The notes: generated by a model not told the origin, from the letters alone. A stretch of DNA of 64,000 bases from Jeotgalibaca arthritidis (GCF_011100465.1 NZ_CP049740.1:1728001-1792000), one strand, 5' to 3'. Numbered from the stretch's first letter, positions 26,926 to 36,312 are shown. Program-made: numbers and translations.

Positions 26926-28860
26926 ATGGCAGAAATTAAAATTACTTTTCCAGATGGCAATGTAAAGTCATTTGAACAAGGTGTGACTGTTGAAGAAGTC
27001 GCAAAAAGCATTAGTAATAGCTTAGCTAAAAAAGCTTTGGCTGGTAAATTAAATGGCGAATTGATTGATTACACACGCGCAATTGAAGAAGATGGGGCAC
27101 TTGAAATTGTGACAGCTGACCATGAAGATGCGCTTGGTATTTTGCGCCACTCAACAGCTCACTTGATGGCCCATGCCCTAACACGTCTGTTCCCAGGTAT
27201 CCACTTTGGCGTAGGTCCAGCAATTGAAACTGGGTTCTACTATGACACTGATATGGCTGAGCAATTAACTGAAGAACAGTTACCGTTAGTTGAAGAGGAA
27301 ATGAAAAAGATTATCCGCGAAAATTACCCAATTGTTCGCAGAGAAGTGAGTCGTCAAGAAGCACTTGATTTATTTAAAGCAGATCCTTATAAAGTTGAAT
27401 TAATTACAGCTTTGCCTGAAGATGAAGTCATTACTGTTTATACTCAAGAAGACTTTACCGACCTGTGTCGTGGTGTTCATGTTCCGTCGACAGGGAAAAT
27501 CCAAATCTTTAAATTACTATCATTAGCTGGTGCATACTGGCGTGGAAACTCAGACAACAAAATGATGCAACGTGTATACGGAACAGCATTCTTTGATAAA
27601 AAAGCGTTAGCTGAGTTCTTGAAAATGCGTGAAGAAGCTAAAGCCCGTGACCACCGTAAATTAGGTAAAGAGCTTGACTTGTTTATGATTTCGCCAGAAG
27701 TAGGATCAGGCTTGCCATTCTGGTTACCAAAAGGGGCAACGATTCGTCGTACATTAGAACGTTATATTGTCGATAAAGAAGTGAGCTTAGGTTACCAACA
27801 CGTTTACACACCAATTATGGCGAATGTTGATTTATATAAAACATCTGGTCACTGGGATCACTACCATGAAGATATGTTCCCACCAATGGATATGGGTGAC
27901 GGCGAAATGCTAGTGCTACGCCCAATGAACTGCCCACACCATATGATGGTTTATAAAAATGATGTTCACAGCTACCGCGAATTGCCAATTCGAATTGCTG
28001 AACTAGGTATGATGCACCGTTATGAAAAATCAGGCGCATTGTCTGGTTTACAACGTGTGCGTGAAATGACATTGAATGATGCTCACGTTTTTGTTCGCCC
28101 TGATCAAATCAAGGAAGAATTTAAACGCACACTTGAATTAACATTAGAAGTTTACAAAGACTTCAGTATTACAGACTATCGCTTCCGCTTGAGCTACCGC
28201 GATCCTGAAGACAAAGAAAAATACTTTGACGATGATGACATGTGGAACAAAGCAGAGAGCATGTTAAAAGAAGCTATGGATGAAATGGGACTGGAGTATT
28301 TTGAAGCAGTAGGCGAAGCAGCCTTCTACGGTCCTAAATTAGACGTTCAATTCAAGACTGCTATCGGCCTTGAAGAAACAATGTCGACAATTCAATTAGA
28401 CTTCCTATTACCAGAACGCTTCGATTTAACTTATGTTGGCGAAGATGGTGAAAATAACCACCGTCCCGTTGTTATCCACCGTGGGGTTATTTCAACAATG
28501 GAACGTTTTGTAGCTTACTTGATTGAAGAATACAAGGGTGCTTTCCCAACATGGTTGGCTCCTGTTCAAGCAACAATCATTCCGGTTAACTTAGATCTTC
28601 ATGCTGATAAAGCTTATGAATTGAAAGCTGAAATGGCGCGTCTAGGCATGCGAGTAGAGGTTGATGATCGTAACGAAAAAATGGGATATAAGATTCGTGC
28701 ATCACAAACGCAAAAAATTCCATACCAAATCGTTATTGGTGATAAAGAAGTAGAAGAAAATACAGTAACTGTTCGTCGTTATGGTTCAAAAGACATGAAT
28801 ACTCTATCAAAAGCTGAATATTTAGAATCTGTTGTGGACGAAATTAGAAATTTCAAATAA
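26926..28860 (+). CDS. thrS: Threonyl-tRNA synthetase
   Basis: A 644-residue class II synthetase. TGS domain at residues 1-62; editing domain with [11 protein letters not shown]; motif 2 region with RPMNCPHHM and [15 protein letters not shown]; motif 3 [19 protein letters not shown]-terminal anticodon domain. It is controlled by the upstream T-box and ends at a strong terminator. Confidence 0.97.
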   Translation: MAEIKITFPDGNVKSFEQGVTVEEVAKSISNSLAKKALAGKLNGELIDYTRAIEEDGALEIVTADHEDALGILRHSTAHLMAHALTRLFPGIHFGVGPAIETGFYYDTDMAEQLTEEQLPLVEEEMKKIIRENYPIVRREVSRQEALDLFKADPYKVELITALPEDEVITVYTQEDFTDLCRGVHVPSTGKIQIFKLLSLAGAYWRGNSDNKMMQRVYGTAFFDKKALAEFLKMREEAKARDHRKLGKELDLFMISPEVGSGLPFWLPKGATIRRTLERYIVDKEVSLGYQHVYTPIMANVDLYKTSGHWDHYHEDMFPPMDMGDGEMLVLRPMNCPHHMMVYKNDVHSYRELPIRIAELGMMHRYEKSGALSGLQRVREMTLNDAHVFVRPDQIKEEFKRTLELTLEVYKDFSITDYRFRLSYRDPEDKEKYFDDDDMWNKAESMLKEAMDEMGLEYFEAVGEAAFYGPKLDVQFKTAIGLEETMSTIQLDFLLPERFDLTYVGEDGENNHRPVVIHRGVISTMERFVAYLIEEYKGAFPTWLAPVQATIIPVNLDLHADKAYELKAEMARLGMRVEVDDRNEKMGYKIRASQTQKIPYQIVIGDKEVEENTVTVRRYGSKDMNTLSKAEYLESVVDEIRNFK

Positions 28861-28871
28861 AATAGACGCTA

Positions 28872-28909
28872 ATAAGAAAAACCCCTCATTTAAAAGGGGT
28901 TTTTCTTAA
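28872..28909 (+). terminator. Terminator of thrS
   Basis: AAGAAAAACCCCT / AGGGGTTTTTCTT stem with T-rich end. Confidence 0.92.
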
Positions 28910-28925
28910 TAGAGAGGTGAATAAG

Positions 28926-30119
28926 GTGTTACGAGATAAATTAATGAAACGCTTGACTGAGCGAGAAGAAGAAATGATTGCATTGCGTCGTCATTTTCAT
29001 GAGAATGCGGAGATTTCTCACCACGAATTTCAAACAGCAGAAACGATTGCTGCTTTTTATGAAGGGAAAGATGTCCATATTCAACGTAATGTTGGGAATG
29101 GTGTTGGAATCGTTGTAACGATTGAAGGAAAGTCTCCAGGTAAAAAAATTGGTTTACGAGCAGATTTTGATGCTCTTCCAATAGAAGAAGAAACAGGTTT
29201 GCCTTTTTCATCTAAAAATCCGGGTGCGATGCATGCTTGTGGCCATGATGGGCATACGGCTTATTTAATGATTTTGGCGGATAGCTTGATTGAATTAAAG
29301 GGTGAATGGTCAGGAACGGTTAAGATTGTCCACCAACATGCTGAAGAAGAACCACCATCCGGCGGTAAGAGTATTGCTGAGTCAGGTGTCTTAGATGACT
29401 TAGACGAAATTTATGGTATCCATTTCTTCCCAAATTTTGACGTTGGTGAAATCAATTATACAAGCGGCTGGGCATTTGCTGGCTGTAGCGATTTATCAAT
29501 TAAGATTAAAGGTAAGGGCGGTCATGGTTCAATGCCGCATTTAAGTAATGATGCTATTGTTGCAGCCTCATCATTAGTAATGAATTTACAAACGGTTGTT
29601 TCTCGCCGTGTTAATCCTTACGATATGGCCGTTGTTACGATAGGTTCGTTTGAAGGAGTAGGCGCAAGTAACGTCATTAAAGATAGCCTGATTCTTCGTG
29701 GCGATGCGCGCTATATGGATGTTGAAGTCGGTAAGCAAATCGAGAAGGAAATCAGACATTTACTTCGCGGTTTGGAAGAAAGTTTCGGCGTTGAAACAGA
29801 ATTTGAATACTTATGGGACTATCCACCTGTTTACAACCATCCTGAGCAAACAGAAAAAGTTGTTGCAGTTTTAGAAAAATATGGTGTAGGCGACTACATG
29901 GATAAGGTTGTAGCGGGACCTGCTTCAAATGGAGCAGAGGACTTTGGTCAATACTTATTAAAAATACCGGGATCATTTGTTAATGTGGGTTGTAAACCAG
30001 ACACAGAAGACTACTACATGAACCACCATCCGAAATTTGATTTAAATGAAAAAGCTCTCTTAGTTGCTGCAAAAGCAGTAGGTGATATTGCCTTAAGTGT
30101 TTTAGGGGAACAAGATTAA
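28926..30119 (+). CDS. M20-family amidohydrolase
   Basis: A di-zinc amidohydrolase of about 397 residues of the aminoacylase/N-acyl-diaminopimelate deacetylase/indole-acetyl hydrolase group. Metal motifs DFDALPIEEETG, MHACGHDGHTAY and HQHAEEEPPSGG are intact, with a dimerisation domain from about residue 180. The exact substrate cannot be chosen. GTG 28926 is preferred to GTG 28917 because GAGAGGTG then has normal spacing. It lies between thrS and infC without an obvious link to either. Confidence 0.88.
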   Translation: MLRDKLMKRLTEREEEMIALRRHFHENAEISHHEFQTAETIAAFYEGKDVHIQRNVGNGVGIVVTIEGKSPGKKIGLRADFDALPIEEETGLPFSSKNPGAMHACGHDGHTAYLMILADSLIELKGEWSGTVKIVHQHAEEEPPSGGKSIAESGVLDDLDEIYGIHFFPNFDVGEINYTSGWAFAGCSDLSIKIKGKGGHGSMPHLSNDAIVAASSLVMNLQTVVSRRVNPYDMAVVTIGSFEGVGASNVIKDSLILRGDARYMDVEVGKQIEKEIRHLLRGLEESFGVETEFEYLWDYPPVYNHPEQTEKVVAVLEKYGVGDYMDKVVAGPASNGAEDFGQYLLKIPGSFVNVGCKPDTEDYYMNHHPKFDLNEKALLVAAKAVGDIALSVLGEQD

Positions 30120-30197
30120 ATCATAATAAATAAACTCTTGCAGAAAGACTGTAAGAGTAGTAAAATCGTCTAAGGATGAAAAAAATTGTAAAAACAT

Positions 30198-30226
30198 TTG
30201 ACATCTTCGGAAGTCCATTATATAAT
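30198..30226 (+). promoter_or_regulatory. Consensus sigma-A promoter of infC-rpmI-rplT
   Basis: TTGACA (30198-30203), exact 17-bp spacer, TATAAT (30221-30226): both boxes are perfect. Confidence 0.92.
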
Positions 30227-30232
30227 ATAAAA

Positions 30233-30390
30233 GTTGAGAAATGTAAGCAGAAGCACCCGCTTCTCGCCTAAGTCGATAATTGTGTCCTTGGGCTTGATAT
30301 GTACAAGTTTGTTGCAGTATGGAATACTGTAACTGAGTTGGCGGGTACTTTATGTGCCCGTCAATTTTTTTCTGCCCTTTTCTCTCAAAA
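30233..30390 (+). promoter_or_regulatory. L20-type autoregulatory leader of infC-rpmI-rplT
   Basis: The leader contains the perfect hairpins AGAAGC/GCTTCT (about 30250-30265) and CAGTAT/ATACTG (about 30314-30328), followed by a terminator whose arms GGCGGGTAC and GTGCCCGTC (30338-30362) run into a T tract. Position and features match the L20 leader of Bacilli, in which excess L20 favours premature termination. Confidence 0.85.
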
Positions 30391-30409
30391 ATTATGGAGG
30401 TGTATGACC

Positions 30410-30925
30410 ATAGCTAAAGATATGATGGTAAATGACGGCATCCGTGCTCGTGAACTTCGAGTTATCGGTAGTAATGGTGAACAAGTCGGAGTTGTAACGA
30501 AAGCAGAAGCTTTAAAACTAGCTGAAGCAACGAATCAAGATCTTGTATTAGTTTCGCCAAATGCAAACCCGCCAGTAGCCCGTATTATGGATTACGGAAA
30601 ATTCCGTTTCGAACAACAAAAACGTGAACGTGAAGCTCGTAAAAACCAAAAAGTGGTCAACATCAAAGAAGTGCGACTAAGTCCTTCCATCGATGAGAAT
30701 GATTTCCAAACGAAGATGCGTAATGCGCGTAAGTTCTTGGAAAAAGGCGATAAAGTGAAAGCCTCTATTCGCTTTAGAGGACGTGCGATTACTCATAAAG
30801 AAATCGGACAAAAAGTCCTAGATCGTCTGTCATCTGAACTTTCAGATGTTTCTACAATCGAATCCCATCCACGTATGGACGGCAGAAGCATGTTCTTGAT
30901 GCTGGCTCCAAAAACAGAGAAGTAA
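30410..30925 (+). CDS. infC: Translation initiation factor IF-3, probable ATA start
   Basis: A 171-residue IF-3 that controls start-codon selection on the 30S subunit. The product read from ATA 30410 begins (f)[15 protein letters not shown], aligning with Bacillus IF-3 (M-S-K-D...). GGAGG (30396-30400) is 9 nt from this ATA but only 3 nt from the in-frame ATG at 30404, which would add two residues. Non-AUG starts such as AUU/AUA are a known autoregulatory feature of infC. The frame also runs further upstream to 30299 inside the leader, which is not credible. Linker and C-terminal domains ([27 protein letters not shown]) are intact. Confidence 0.92.
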   Translation: MAKDMMVNDGIRARELRVIGSNGEQVGVVTKAEALKLAEATNQDLVLVSPNANPPVARIMDYGKFRFEQQKREREARKNQKVVNIKEVRLSPSIDENDFQTKMRNARKFLEKGDKVKASIRFRGRAITHKEIGQKVLDRLSSELSDVSTIESHPRMDGRSMFLMLAPKTEK

Positions 30926-30946
30926 CTTATTTAGGAGGAAAGACTA

Positions 30947-31147
30947 ATGCCAAAACAAAAAACACACCGTGCCTCAGCGAAACGCTTTAAGAGAACTGGT
31001 AATGGCGGACTGAAACGCTACAGTGCTTTTACTAGCCACCGTTTCCACGGAAAAACTAAGAAACAAAGACGTCAATTACGTCGCCCATCTATGGTATCTG
31101 CATCTGATATGAAACGTATCAGCCAACAGTTATCACAAATGAAATAA
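30947..31147 (+). CDS. rpmI: Ribosomal protein L35
   Basis: A 66-residue, highly basic protein starting [20 protein letters not shown], characteristic of bL35. AGGAGG ribosome site. Second gene of the infC operon. Confidence 0.97.
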   Translation: MPKQKTHRASAKRFKRTGNGGLKRYSAFTSHRFHGKTKKQRRQLRRPSMVSASDMKRISQQLSQMK

Positions 31148-31200
31148 TTACAAACTAACGAATACAGAAGAGACGAAAGTTCTCATAAGGAGGAATTACC

Positions 31201-31563
31201 ATGCCACGTGTAAAAGGTGGAACAGTAACACGCCAACGTCGTAAAAAAGTATTGAAATTGGCTAAAGGTTATTATGGTTCAAAACATACATTATTTAAAA
31301 CAGCTAAACAACAAGTGATGAAATCTCATATGTACGCATACAGAGACCGTCGTCAGAAAAAACGTAACTTCCGTAAACTATGGATTGCTCGTATTAACGC
31401 AGCAGCTCGTATGAACGGCCTAAGCTACAGCAAACTAATCCACGGTATGAAAGTTTCTGGAAACGAAATGAACCGTAAAATGTTGGCTGACTTAGCAGTT
31501 AATGATGCAGCAGCTTTCACTGCAATTGCAGAACAAGCCTCAAAAGCCCTAGAAAACAAGTAA
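31201..31563 (+). CDS. rplT: Ribosomal protein L20 with island-derived C-terminus
   Basis: A 120-residue bL20 ([20 protein letters not shown]), the 23S-binding assembly protein and operon autoregulator. Its last third lies in the left copy of a direct repeat of which the second copy is at 41105-41231. The left copy ends [10 protein letters not shown] while the right one ends EQAKAALAK, the more usual L20 ending. I infer that an integrated element replaced the native 3' end with its own, keeping the protein intact but chimeric. Confidence 0.96.
   Translation: MPRVKGGTVTRQRRKKVLKLAKGYYGSKHTLFKTAKQQVMKSHMYAYRDRRQKKRNFRKLWIARINAAARMNGLSYSKLIHGMKVSGNEMNRKMLADLAVNDAAAFTAIAEQASKALENK
31435..31552. 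repeat. attL: left rplT-tail direct repeat of the island
   Basis: Matches 41106-41223 at a constant offset of 9671 bp. From 31441 to 31538 there are only two mismatches in 98 bp, both at third codon positions; exact runs of 38 bp (31465-31502) and 35 bp (31504-31538) are the most likely crossover core. Confidence 0.85.
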
Positions 31564-31584
31564 TAGGCAACTTTTGAATACCCC

Positions 31585-31620
31585 GAACCCACTATAATCA
31601 GTGGGTTTTTTATTTTGCAT
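31585..31620 (+). terminator. Terminator after rplT (island copy)
   Basis: AACCCACT / AGTGGGTT with loop ATAATC-like bases, followed by TTTTATTTTG. It differs from the terminator at 41244-41281, which belonged to the native rplT. Confidence 0.88.
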
Positions 31621-31624
31621 TTTG

Positions 31625-32791
31625 TTATATTTCATTCATGAATTCAGCAAAACGATTAGCTGTTTTATCTCTTTGGTCTTTGGATAAGTGAGTGTAAATG
31701 TTCAGTGTCGTTTTCACATTAGAATGTCCAAGTCTTTCTTGAGCTTCTTTAATTGGGATATTTGCTTTGTATAATAAACTTGCATGTGTGTGCCTAAAAC
31801 CGTGCATTGTGATTGTTTTGATTTCTTTACCAGTCTTTTTCCTATACAATCTCTGAATTGTTAAAAACCACTCTTTAGTTATACCTGATTCGAGATAAGT
31901 ATTTTTGTAATTAGAAAAAATAATCTGTTTAGGATTTAGCTTAGGTAAATCAAATTTTATTGCTTGTTTTTCCTGCTATGTTTTTAAAGCTACTAATGTG
32001 GTATCGTCCAAGCTTATTCTTCTAAAACCAGCCTTTGTTTTCGGTGGGTGAATTAGGGTTTTGTTTCTGTCTCCTTTAGCAACTGTTTTAGTTACTTCTA
32101 AATACTTCTCGTCAAAATTAATATCCTCCCAAGTTAAAGCAAATGCTTCTCCTTTGCGTAATCCAGTAAATGCCAATGTTCTAAAAAAGGCATATCTTTC
32201 AGAATCAAATTTTTCTTTTGTAAATCTCAGAAACTCGATTAATTCTTCTTTAGTAAAAAAATTTGAAAACTCTTCATACTGATTTAAATTAAGATTGGTT
32301 ACTGGTTTTTTAACATTAGCCATTGGGTTTTGATAGATTAATTCTAAGAACATAGCATGTTCCATTACTCTATTAAAATAGTAAATAAACCTACTAGCTC
32401 TTTTTGGTTTATCTTTATACCATTCATTTACTATTTGCTGACAATAGATTGGAGTAATGTCTTGGATTCTCATTTCTTGAAATTTTGGTAATATAGCATA
32501 CTTGAATTCACATTAAGCTGTAACTGCAGTACTTTCCTTTACTAAGTTGCAATACTGCTTATACCATAGTGTGAAAATTTCATTAAAGGTATGGTGTTTC
32601 TTAGGTACATACTGTTCAGTTGCAACCAAAAGACTTAATTCCGCTAATGCTAAACTAGCTTCTTCCTCTGTTTTAAACCCCCTTCTAGTTGTTTTCTGTT
32701 TCTTCCCATTCTTAGGATTAACACCTACATAGTAGTCAAACATGTAATTGATAGTGCCATCTTGCTTTTTGTATGGTTTGATTTGTGCCAT
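31625..32791 (-). pseudogene. Tyrosine integrase of the island, two in-frame nonsense codons
   Basis: One continuous minus-strand frame of 389 codons from ATG 32791 (site AAAGGAG) encodes a phage/ICE-type integrase. Codon 93 is TAA (32513-32515) and codon 272 is TAG (31976-31978); no frameshift occurs. The second context, ALKT-stop-QEKQ, suggests a Trp TGG changed to TAG. Arm-binding N-terminus, catalytic Arg in FTGLRKGEAFALTWEDI, HGFRHTHASLL and the Tyr of NIYTHL are all preserved. It points at the adjacent attL, as expected for the integrase that inserted this element. It is inactive unless the stops are suppressed. Confidence 0.9.
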
Positions 32792-32840
32792 AAAAATTCT
32801 CCTTTTTATGGCATAGGATAAAGTTAAGAACATTATATGA

Positions 32841-33263
32841 TATCGAGTAATAGAAGATGTGAAAAACAAGACTCAAACAGAAATTATTGAAATAAAAACT
32901 GGGAAAAGAAGAACTCTTCATCTAAAATCCTTAACATCAAACATTATTGACTATCTTAATACAGAGCATGATGGTGAATCTGAGTGGCTATTTCCAAGTC
33001 CAACAGATAGTAGTAGACAACTAGCCAGTCATCAATATTATAAAATTCTACAGAAAGTTGCTGACAATCTAGATTTAGATTATATTGGCACTCACACACT
33101 TAGAAAACCATTTTCCTACTTCTTTTTACAACAGAATAAAGGAGATATTGTTACTCTGATGAAGATTTTCAATCATAGTAGCCAAGCAGTAACTTTGCGA
33201 TACGCAGGAATCGAAGAGGAAGATATTAAAGCAAAGTTAGAAGATTTTAACCCATTTAATTAG
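32841..33263 (+). pseudogene. C-terminal fragment of a second tyrosine recombinase
   Basis: The frame opens after a stop near 32838 and gives about 140 residues equal to the catalytic half of a different integrase: EIIEIKTGKRRTLHL, GTHTLRKPFSYFF (HxxR motif), IFNHSSQAVTLRYAG with the final Tyr. The N-terminal DNA-binding half and the first catalytic Arg are missing. A GTG at 32859 is not a convincing start. It lies head-to-head with the main integrase. Confidence 0.8.
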
Positions 33264-33265
33264 GT

Positions 33266-33297
33266 GAAGCACAATTTTATTAGATTGTGCTTTTTTA
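33266..33297 (+). terminator. Terminator after the integrase fragment
   Basis: AAGCACAAT / ATTGTGCTT with loop TTTATTAG and a run of T. Confidence 0.88.
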
Positions 33298-33343
33298 TTT
33301 GATAATAACGAATAAATTTTTAGAGTTAATTTAGGCAAACTAC

Positions 33344-33396
33344 TTTTCAAAGTAATGAAAATGAGTTATATTTGATTGGTCAACTATTGATTAATC
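33344..33396 (+). promoter_or_regulatory. Promoter and MarR-type operator of the cassette
   Basis: TTTTCA (33344-33349), 17-bp spacer, TATATT (33367-33372). Immediately after lies a near-perfect inverted repeat: GATTGGTCAA (33374-33383) and TTGATTAATC (33387-33396) separated by CTA, with 8 of 10 positions matching. Its place across the expected transcription start suits repression by the MarR protein encoded next. Confidence 0.65.
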
Positions 33397-33416
33397 ACAT
33401 ATGAAAGGAGTAATAG

Positions 33417-33824
33417 ATGAATTTAAGAAAACTTAGCAAACTATTTTATCAACTTAAACTTGCCAATCAAGAAATGACCACTAAATTTGAAAAAGAAACA
33501 GGATTTAGTATTACACGTTATGAATTAATGTTGTTTCTGAAAGAGAATGGACAGTGTTCGCAAACAAACTTGCAGAATGAGTTGAAAATAGATAGTGCTG
33601 CGGTCACTAGACATTTAAAGATTTTAGAAGAAAAAAATTATGTTATACGTGAAAGAAACAAAAATAATAATCGAGAAGTTGTTGTTAGAATTACAGAGAA
33701 TGCAACAAAAGAACTGGAACATTGTGAAAGAGAATTTGGTCATCCAAATAAAACGATGATGTCGCCATTGAATGAGGAAGAAGAAAATACTCTCCTAAAT
33801 TTATTAACAAAATTAGTGAAATAA
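33417..33824 (+). CDS. MarR-family transcriptional regulator
   Basis: A 135-residue winged-helix regulator: QTNLQNELKIDSAAVTRHLKILEEKNYVIRERNKNNNREVVVRIT is the DNA-binding core with its wing. One Cys lies ahead of the recognition helix (GQCSQTN) and another near residue 101 (EHCERE), so thiol sensing is possible but not shown. It heads a five-gene run and probably represses it through the adjacent palindrome. Site AAAGGAGTAATAG precedes ATG 33417. Confidence 0.9.
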   Translation: MNLRKLSKLFYQLKLANQEMTTKFEKETGFSITRYELMLFLKENGQCSQTNLQNELKIDSAAVTRHLKILEEKNYVIRERNKNNNREVVVRITENATKELEHCEREFGHPNKTMMSPLNEEEENTLLNLLTKLVK

Positions 33825-33862
33825 ATATAGGAAATTAGCTTGGCGAATAAAGGAGAGGACAT

Positions 33863-34876
33863 ATGTTTGCGTATCAAATAAAGCAATACGGAAAGCAAGA
33901 ACAACTTTTTTTGAATGAAATACAAAAACCTGTACTGTCTGAGAATAGTATAATAATCAAAGTTCATTCAGCAAGTTTGAATCCAGTTGATTACAGAATT
34001 CGCAATGGTGATACAAAATTTGTTTTGCGTTATTCAATGCCCTTGACACTAGGGCATGATTTTTCAGGCGTTATAGAAGCTGTGGGTTCAAAAATCACAC
34101 AATTTAGAGTAGGTGATTCTGTATATGGAAGAACACCGATGACAGGGGCTTTCCAAGAATACGTTGTTGTTGGTGAAAATGATATAGCGAAAGCACCAAA
34201 AAATCTTTCTCTTGTTGAATCAGCTTCAGTTCCGCTTGCGGGATTAACTGCCTATCAAGGATTGTTTGACTGGCTTCAACTAAAGGAAAAACAATCTATT
34301 TTAATTCTTGGTGGGTCAGGTGGAGTAGGTCACATAGCTATTCAACTTGCTCTTTTAACCGATGCAAAGGTTTATACGACGGCAAGTAAGGAAGGACAAG
34401 CTTTTTTACAACAATTTGGAAGTATTGAATTTATTGACTATCATAAAGAAAATTTTTATGAAGTGCTGCCTCCAGTAGATGCTGTTTTTGACATGAGAGG
34501 CGGAGATGAACTAACGCATTCATTTGATGTTGTGAAAACCGGAGGAAAAATTGCCTCTATCACGAGTATTCCTACGCCATCTTATGCCAAATCAGCAAAC
34601 ATGAATTGGTTTTATCAAATGATTTTGCGAGCATTTACTGCAAAAATGTATCACTTATCAAAAAAAAAGAATATTGTTTTTCATTCTTTTTTAACGCAGT
34701 CTAATAGACAAGAACTCGAAAAAATTACAGAGCTTGTTGAGTCGGAAAAATTGACTATTTCTATTCAAAAGATTTATCCTATTTCAGAGATTAATACTGC
34801 TATGAAAGAAATAAGCAACGGACGTGTGAAAGGGAAAATTGTAGTTGATTTTACGAATAAAGAGAGAAATGAGTAG
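33863..34876 (+). CDS. NADP-dependent quinone oxidoreductase-like MDR protein
   Basis: A 337-residue medium-chain dehydrogenase/reductase. GroES-like N-terminal domain (PVDYRIRNGD, LGHDFSGVIEAVG) and Rossmann domain with GGSGGVGHIAIQLA (about residue 153). Zinc-binding residues of alcohol dehydrogenases are not evident, favouring the quinone/enone reductase branch. The substrate is not determinable. It follows marR by 38 bp with an AAAGGAGAGG site. Confidence 0.87.
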   Translation: MFAYQIKQYGKQEQLFLNEIQKPVLSENSIIIKVHSASLNPVDYRIRNGDTKFVLRYSMPLTLGHDFSGVIEAVGSKITQFRVGDSVYGRTPMTGAFQEYVVVGENDIAKAPKNLSLVESASVPLAGLTAYQGLFDWLQLKEKQSILILGGSGGVGHIAIQLALLTDAKVYTTASKEGQAFLQQFGSIEFIDYHKENFYEVLPPVDAVFDMRGGDELTHSFDVVKTGGKIASITSIPTPSYAKSANMNWFYQMILRAFTAKMYHLSKKKNIVFHSFLTQSNRQELEKITELVESEKLTISIQKIYPISEINTAMKEISNGRVKGKIVVDFTNKERNE

Positions 34877-34953
34877 AATGAAGACCCATAAAAAGCGTAA
34901 TAGCATAAATTGGTTTTTAAAAATTATAAATATGAAATGGAAGAGGAAAGAAT

Positions 34954-35592
34954 ATGTCCAAAAATTTAGCAAACAATGATTTTTCAGAAATTACATTTGG
35001 AAGAAAGTCTGTTCGTGGATATGATGAAACAGTAAAAATATCTCATGAAGAAATGCTTGAAATGATTCAAGAAGCAACGACTGCACCATCATCAGTGAAT
35101 ATGCAACCTTGGCGTTTTGTCGTTGTTGAGAGTGATGAACAAAAATCTAAACTAAAACCATTAATTCGTTTCAATACAAAGCAAAACGATACTTCCTCAG
35201 CAATGGTTTTGATTTTTGGTGACATGCAATGCTATGAATTAGGGGAAGATATTTACAACCAAGCAGTTGAAGAAGGTAAAATGTCAGCTGAAGTAAGAGA
35301 CCAACAATTGGCTGCAATTATTCCATATTACAAAAATTTTACTAAAGAGCAGATGAATGATGTAGTAAAAATTGATTCAAGTTTAGCTGCGATGCAATTC
35401 ATGCTCATTGCTCGGGCACATGGATATGAAACGAATCCAATTGGAGGATTCGAGTCTGACCAGTTAGCAGAAGCTTTTGGGTTAGATAAAGAGAGATATG
35501 TACCAGTAATGATTTTATCTATCGGAAAAGAGAAAGAAGCTGGATATACTTCTGTTCGATTGGCTGCTGAAAAAATCACTGAATTTAAATGA
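34954..35592 (+). CDS. Nitroreductase-family FMN protein
   Basis: A 212-residue flavoprotein. FGRKSVRGYDE and EATTAPSSVNMQPWRFVVV are the FMN-binding signatures, and GYETNPIGGF with the C-terminal LSIGK motif complete the fold. Members reduce nitroaromatics, quinones or flavins with NAD(P)H. It lies third in the MarR-headed run. Confidence 0.88.
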   Translation: MSKNLANNDFSEITFGRKSVRGYDETVKISHEEMLEMIQEATTAPSSVNMQPWRFVVVESDEQKSKLKPLIRFNTKQNDTSSAMVLIFGDMQCYELGEDIYNQAVEEGKMSAEVRDQQLAAIIPYYKNFTKEQMNDVVKIDSSLAAMQFMLIARAHGYETNPIGGFESDQLAEAFGLDKERYVPVMILSIGKEKEAGYTSVRLAAEKITEFK

Positions 35593-35606
35593 TGGGAGGG
35601 AGAAAA

Positions 35607-35894
35607 ATGAAAATTATACAAGCAAATTTTTATGTAAAAAATGATAAAAGAGAAGATTTTTTAGCGGATATAGTACCTTTAATCGCTTCTACACGATTGG
35701 AAGAAGGCTGCTTGCTATATGATTTATATGAATCAGTGGAAAAGAAAAATCAGTTTGTTATGATTGAACATTGGAAAAACCAAGAATCAATTGATAAACA
35801 TAACCAAAATCCACTATTAATAAACTTATTTGGAAAAATGTCAGAATATGCTGAGAAGAAAACAGAATTAATTATCACAGAAAAGGAGGAATAG
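35607..35894 (+). CDS. ABM-domain (antibiotic biosynthesis monooxygenase/YgiN-like) protein
   Basis: A 95-residue single ABM fold (small ferredoxin-like barrel): EDFLADIVPLIASTRLEEGCLLYDLYES followed by MIEHWKNQESIDKHNQ. YgiN-like members act on quinols. ATG 35607 has the strong site GGGAGGGAGA; the upstream Met at 35589 overlaps the nitroreductase stop without one. It fits a quinone/electrophile detoxification set. Confidence 0.86.
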   Translation: MKIIQANFYVKNDKREDFLADIVPLIASTRLEEGCLLYDLYESVEKKNQFVMIEHWKNQESIDKHNQNPLLINLFGKMSEYAEKKTELIITEKEE

Positions 35895-35896
35895 AG

Positions 35897-36256
35897 ATGT
35901 CTATAATTTCAACTGTTTTAATCGTATTTGTTGCTTTGGAATTCTTCTATATCATGTATCTAGAGACTTTTGCAACTACATCAGGTGCAACGAGTAGAGT
36001 TTTTAATATGACAAAAGAAGAATTGAAAAGAAATTCTGTAAGTACTTTATTTAAAAATCAAGGGGTATATAATGGTCTAATTGGTGTAGGGTTGCTGTAT
36101 AGCGTATTTTCTTCAACAGCTTCACTTGAAATTAGTCGATTATTATTAGTTTATATAATTTTAGTTGCTTTATATGGTAGTTTAACAAGTAATAAAAAGA
36201 TTATTTTAACACAAGGTGGTTTAGCCATTCTAGCACTTGTTTCAACCTTCTTTTAA
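35897..36256 (+). CDS. DUF1304-like small membrane protein
   Basis: A 119-residue protein with four hydrophobic segments and a conserved FYIMYLETF / FKNQGVYNGLIGVGLLY pattern that matches DUF1304 proteins. The function of this family is unknown; its genes are often near regulators and oxidoreductases. It starts behind GGAGGAATAGAG and directly follows the ABM gene, closing the cassette. Confidence 0.82.
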   Translation: MSIISTVLIVFVALEFFYIMYLETFATTSGATSRVFNMTKEELKRNSVSTLFKNQGVYNGLIGVGLLYSVFSSTASLEISRLLLVYIILVALYGSLTSNKKIILTQGGLAILALVSTFF

Positions 36257-36261
36257 AGAGA

Positions 36262-36312
36262 AAAGCAAAACCACAATCAATTAAGTTTGTGGTTTTTGCT
36301 TATCTTTTTTTA
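36262..36312. terminator. Bidirectional terminator between cassette and orphan gene
   Basis: GCAAAACCACAA / TTGTGGTTTTTGC form the stem, with T-rich sequence on the plus side and A-rich sequence on the other. It overlaps the 3' end of the minus-strand gene. Confidence 0.8.

Noticed and set aside
30299-30409. 37-residue N-terminal extension of IF-3
   Set aside because: It would be translated through the L20-leader terminator; IF-3 proteins begin at the position of ATA 30410.
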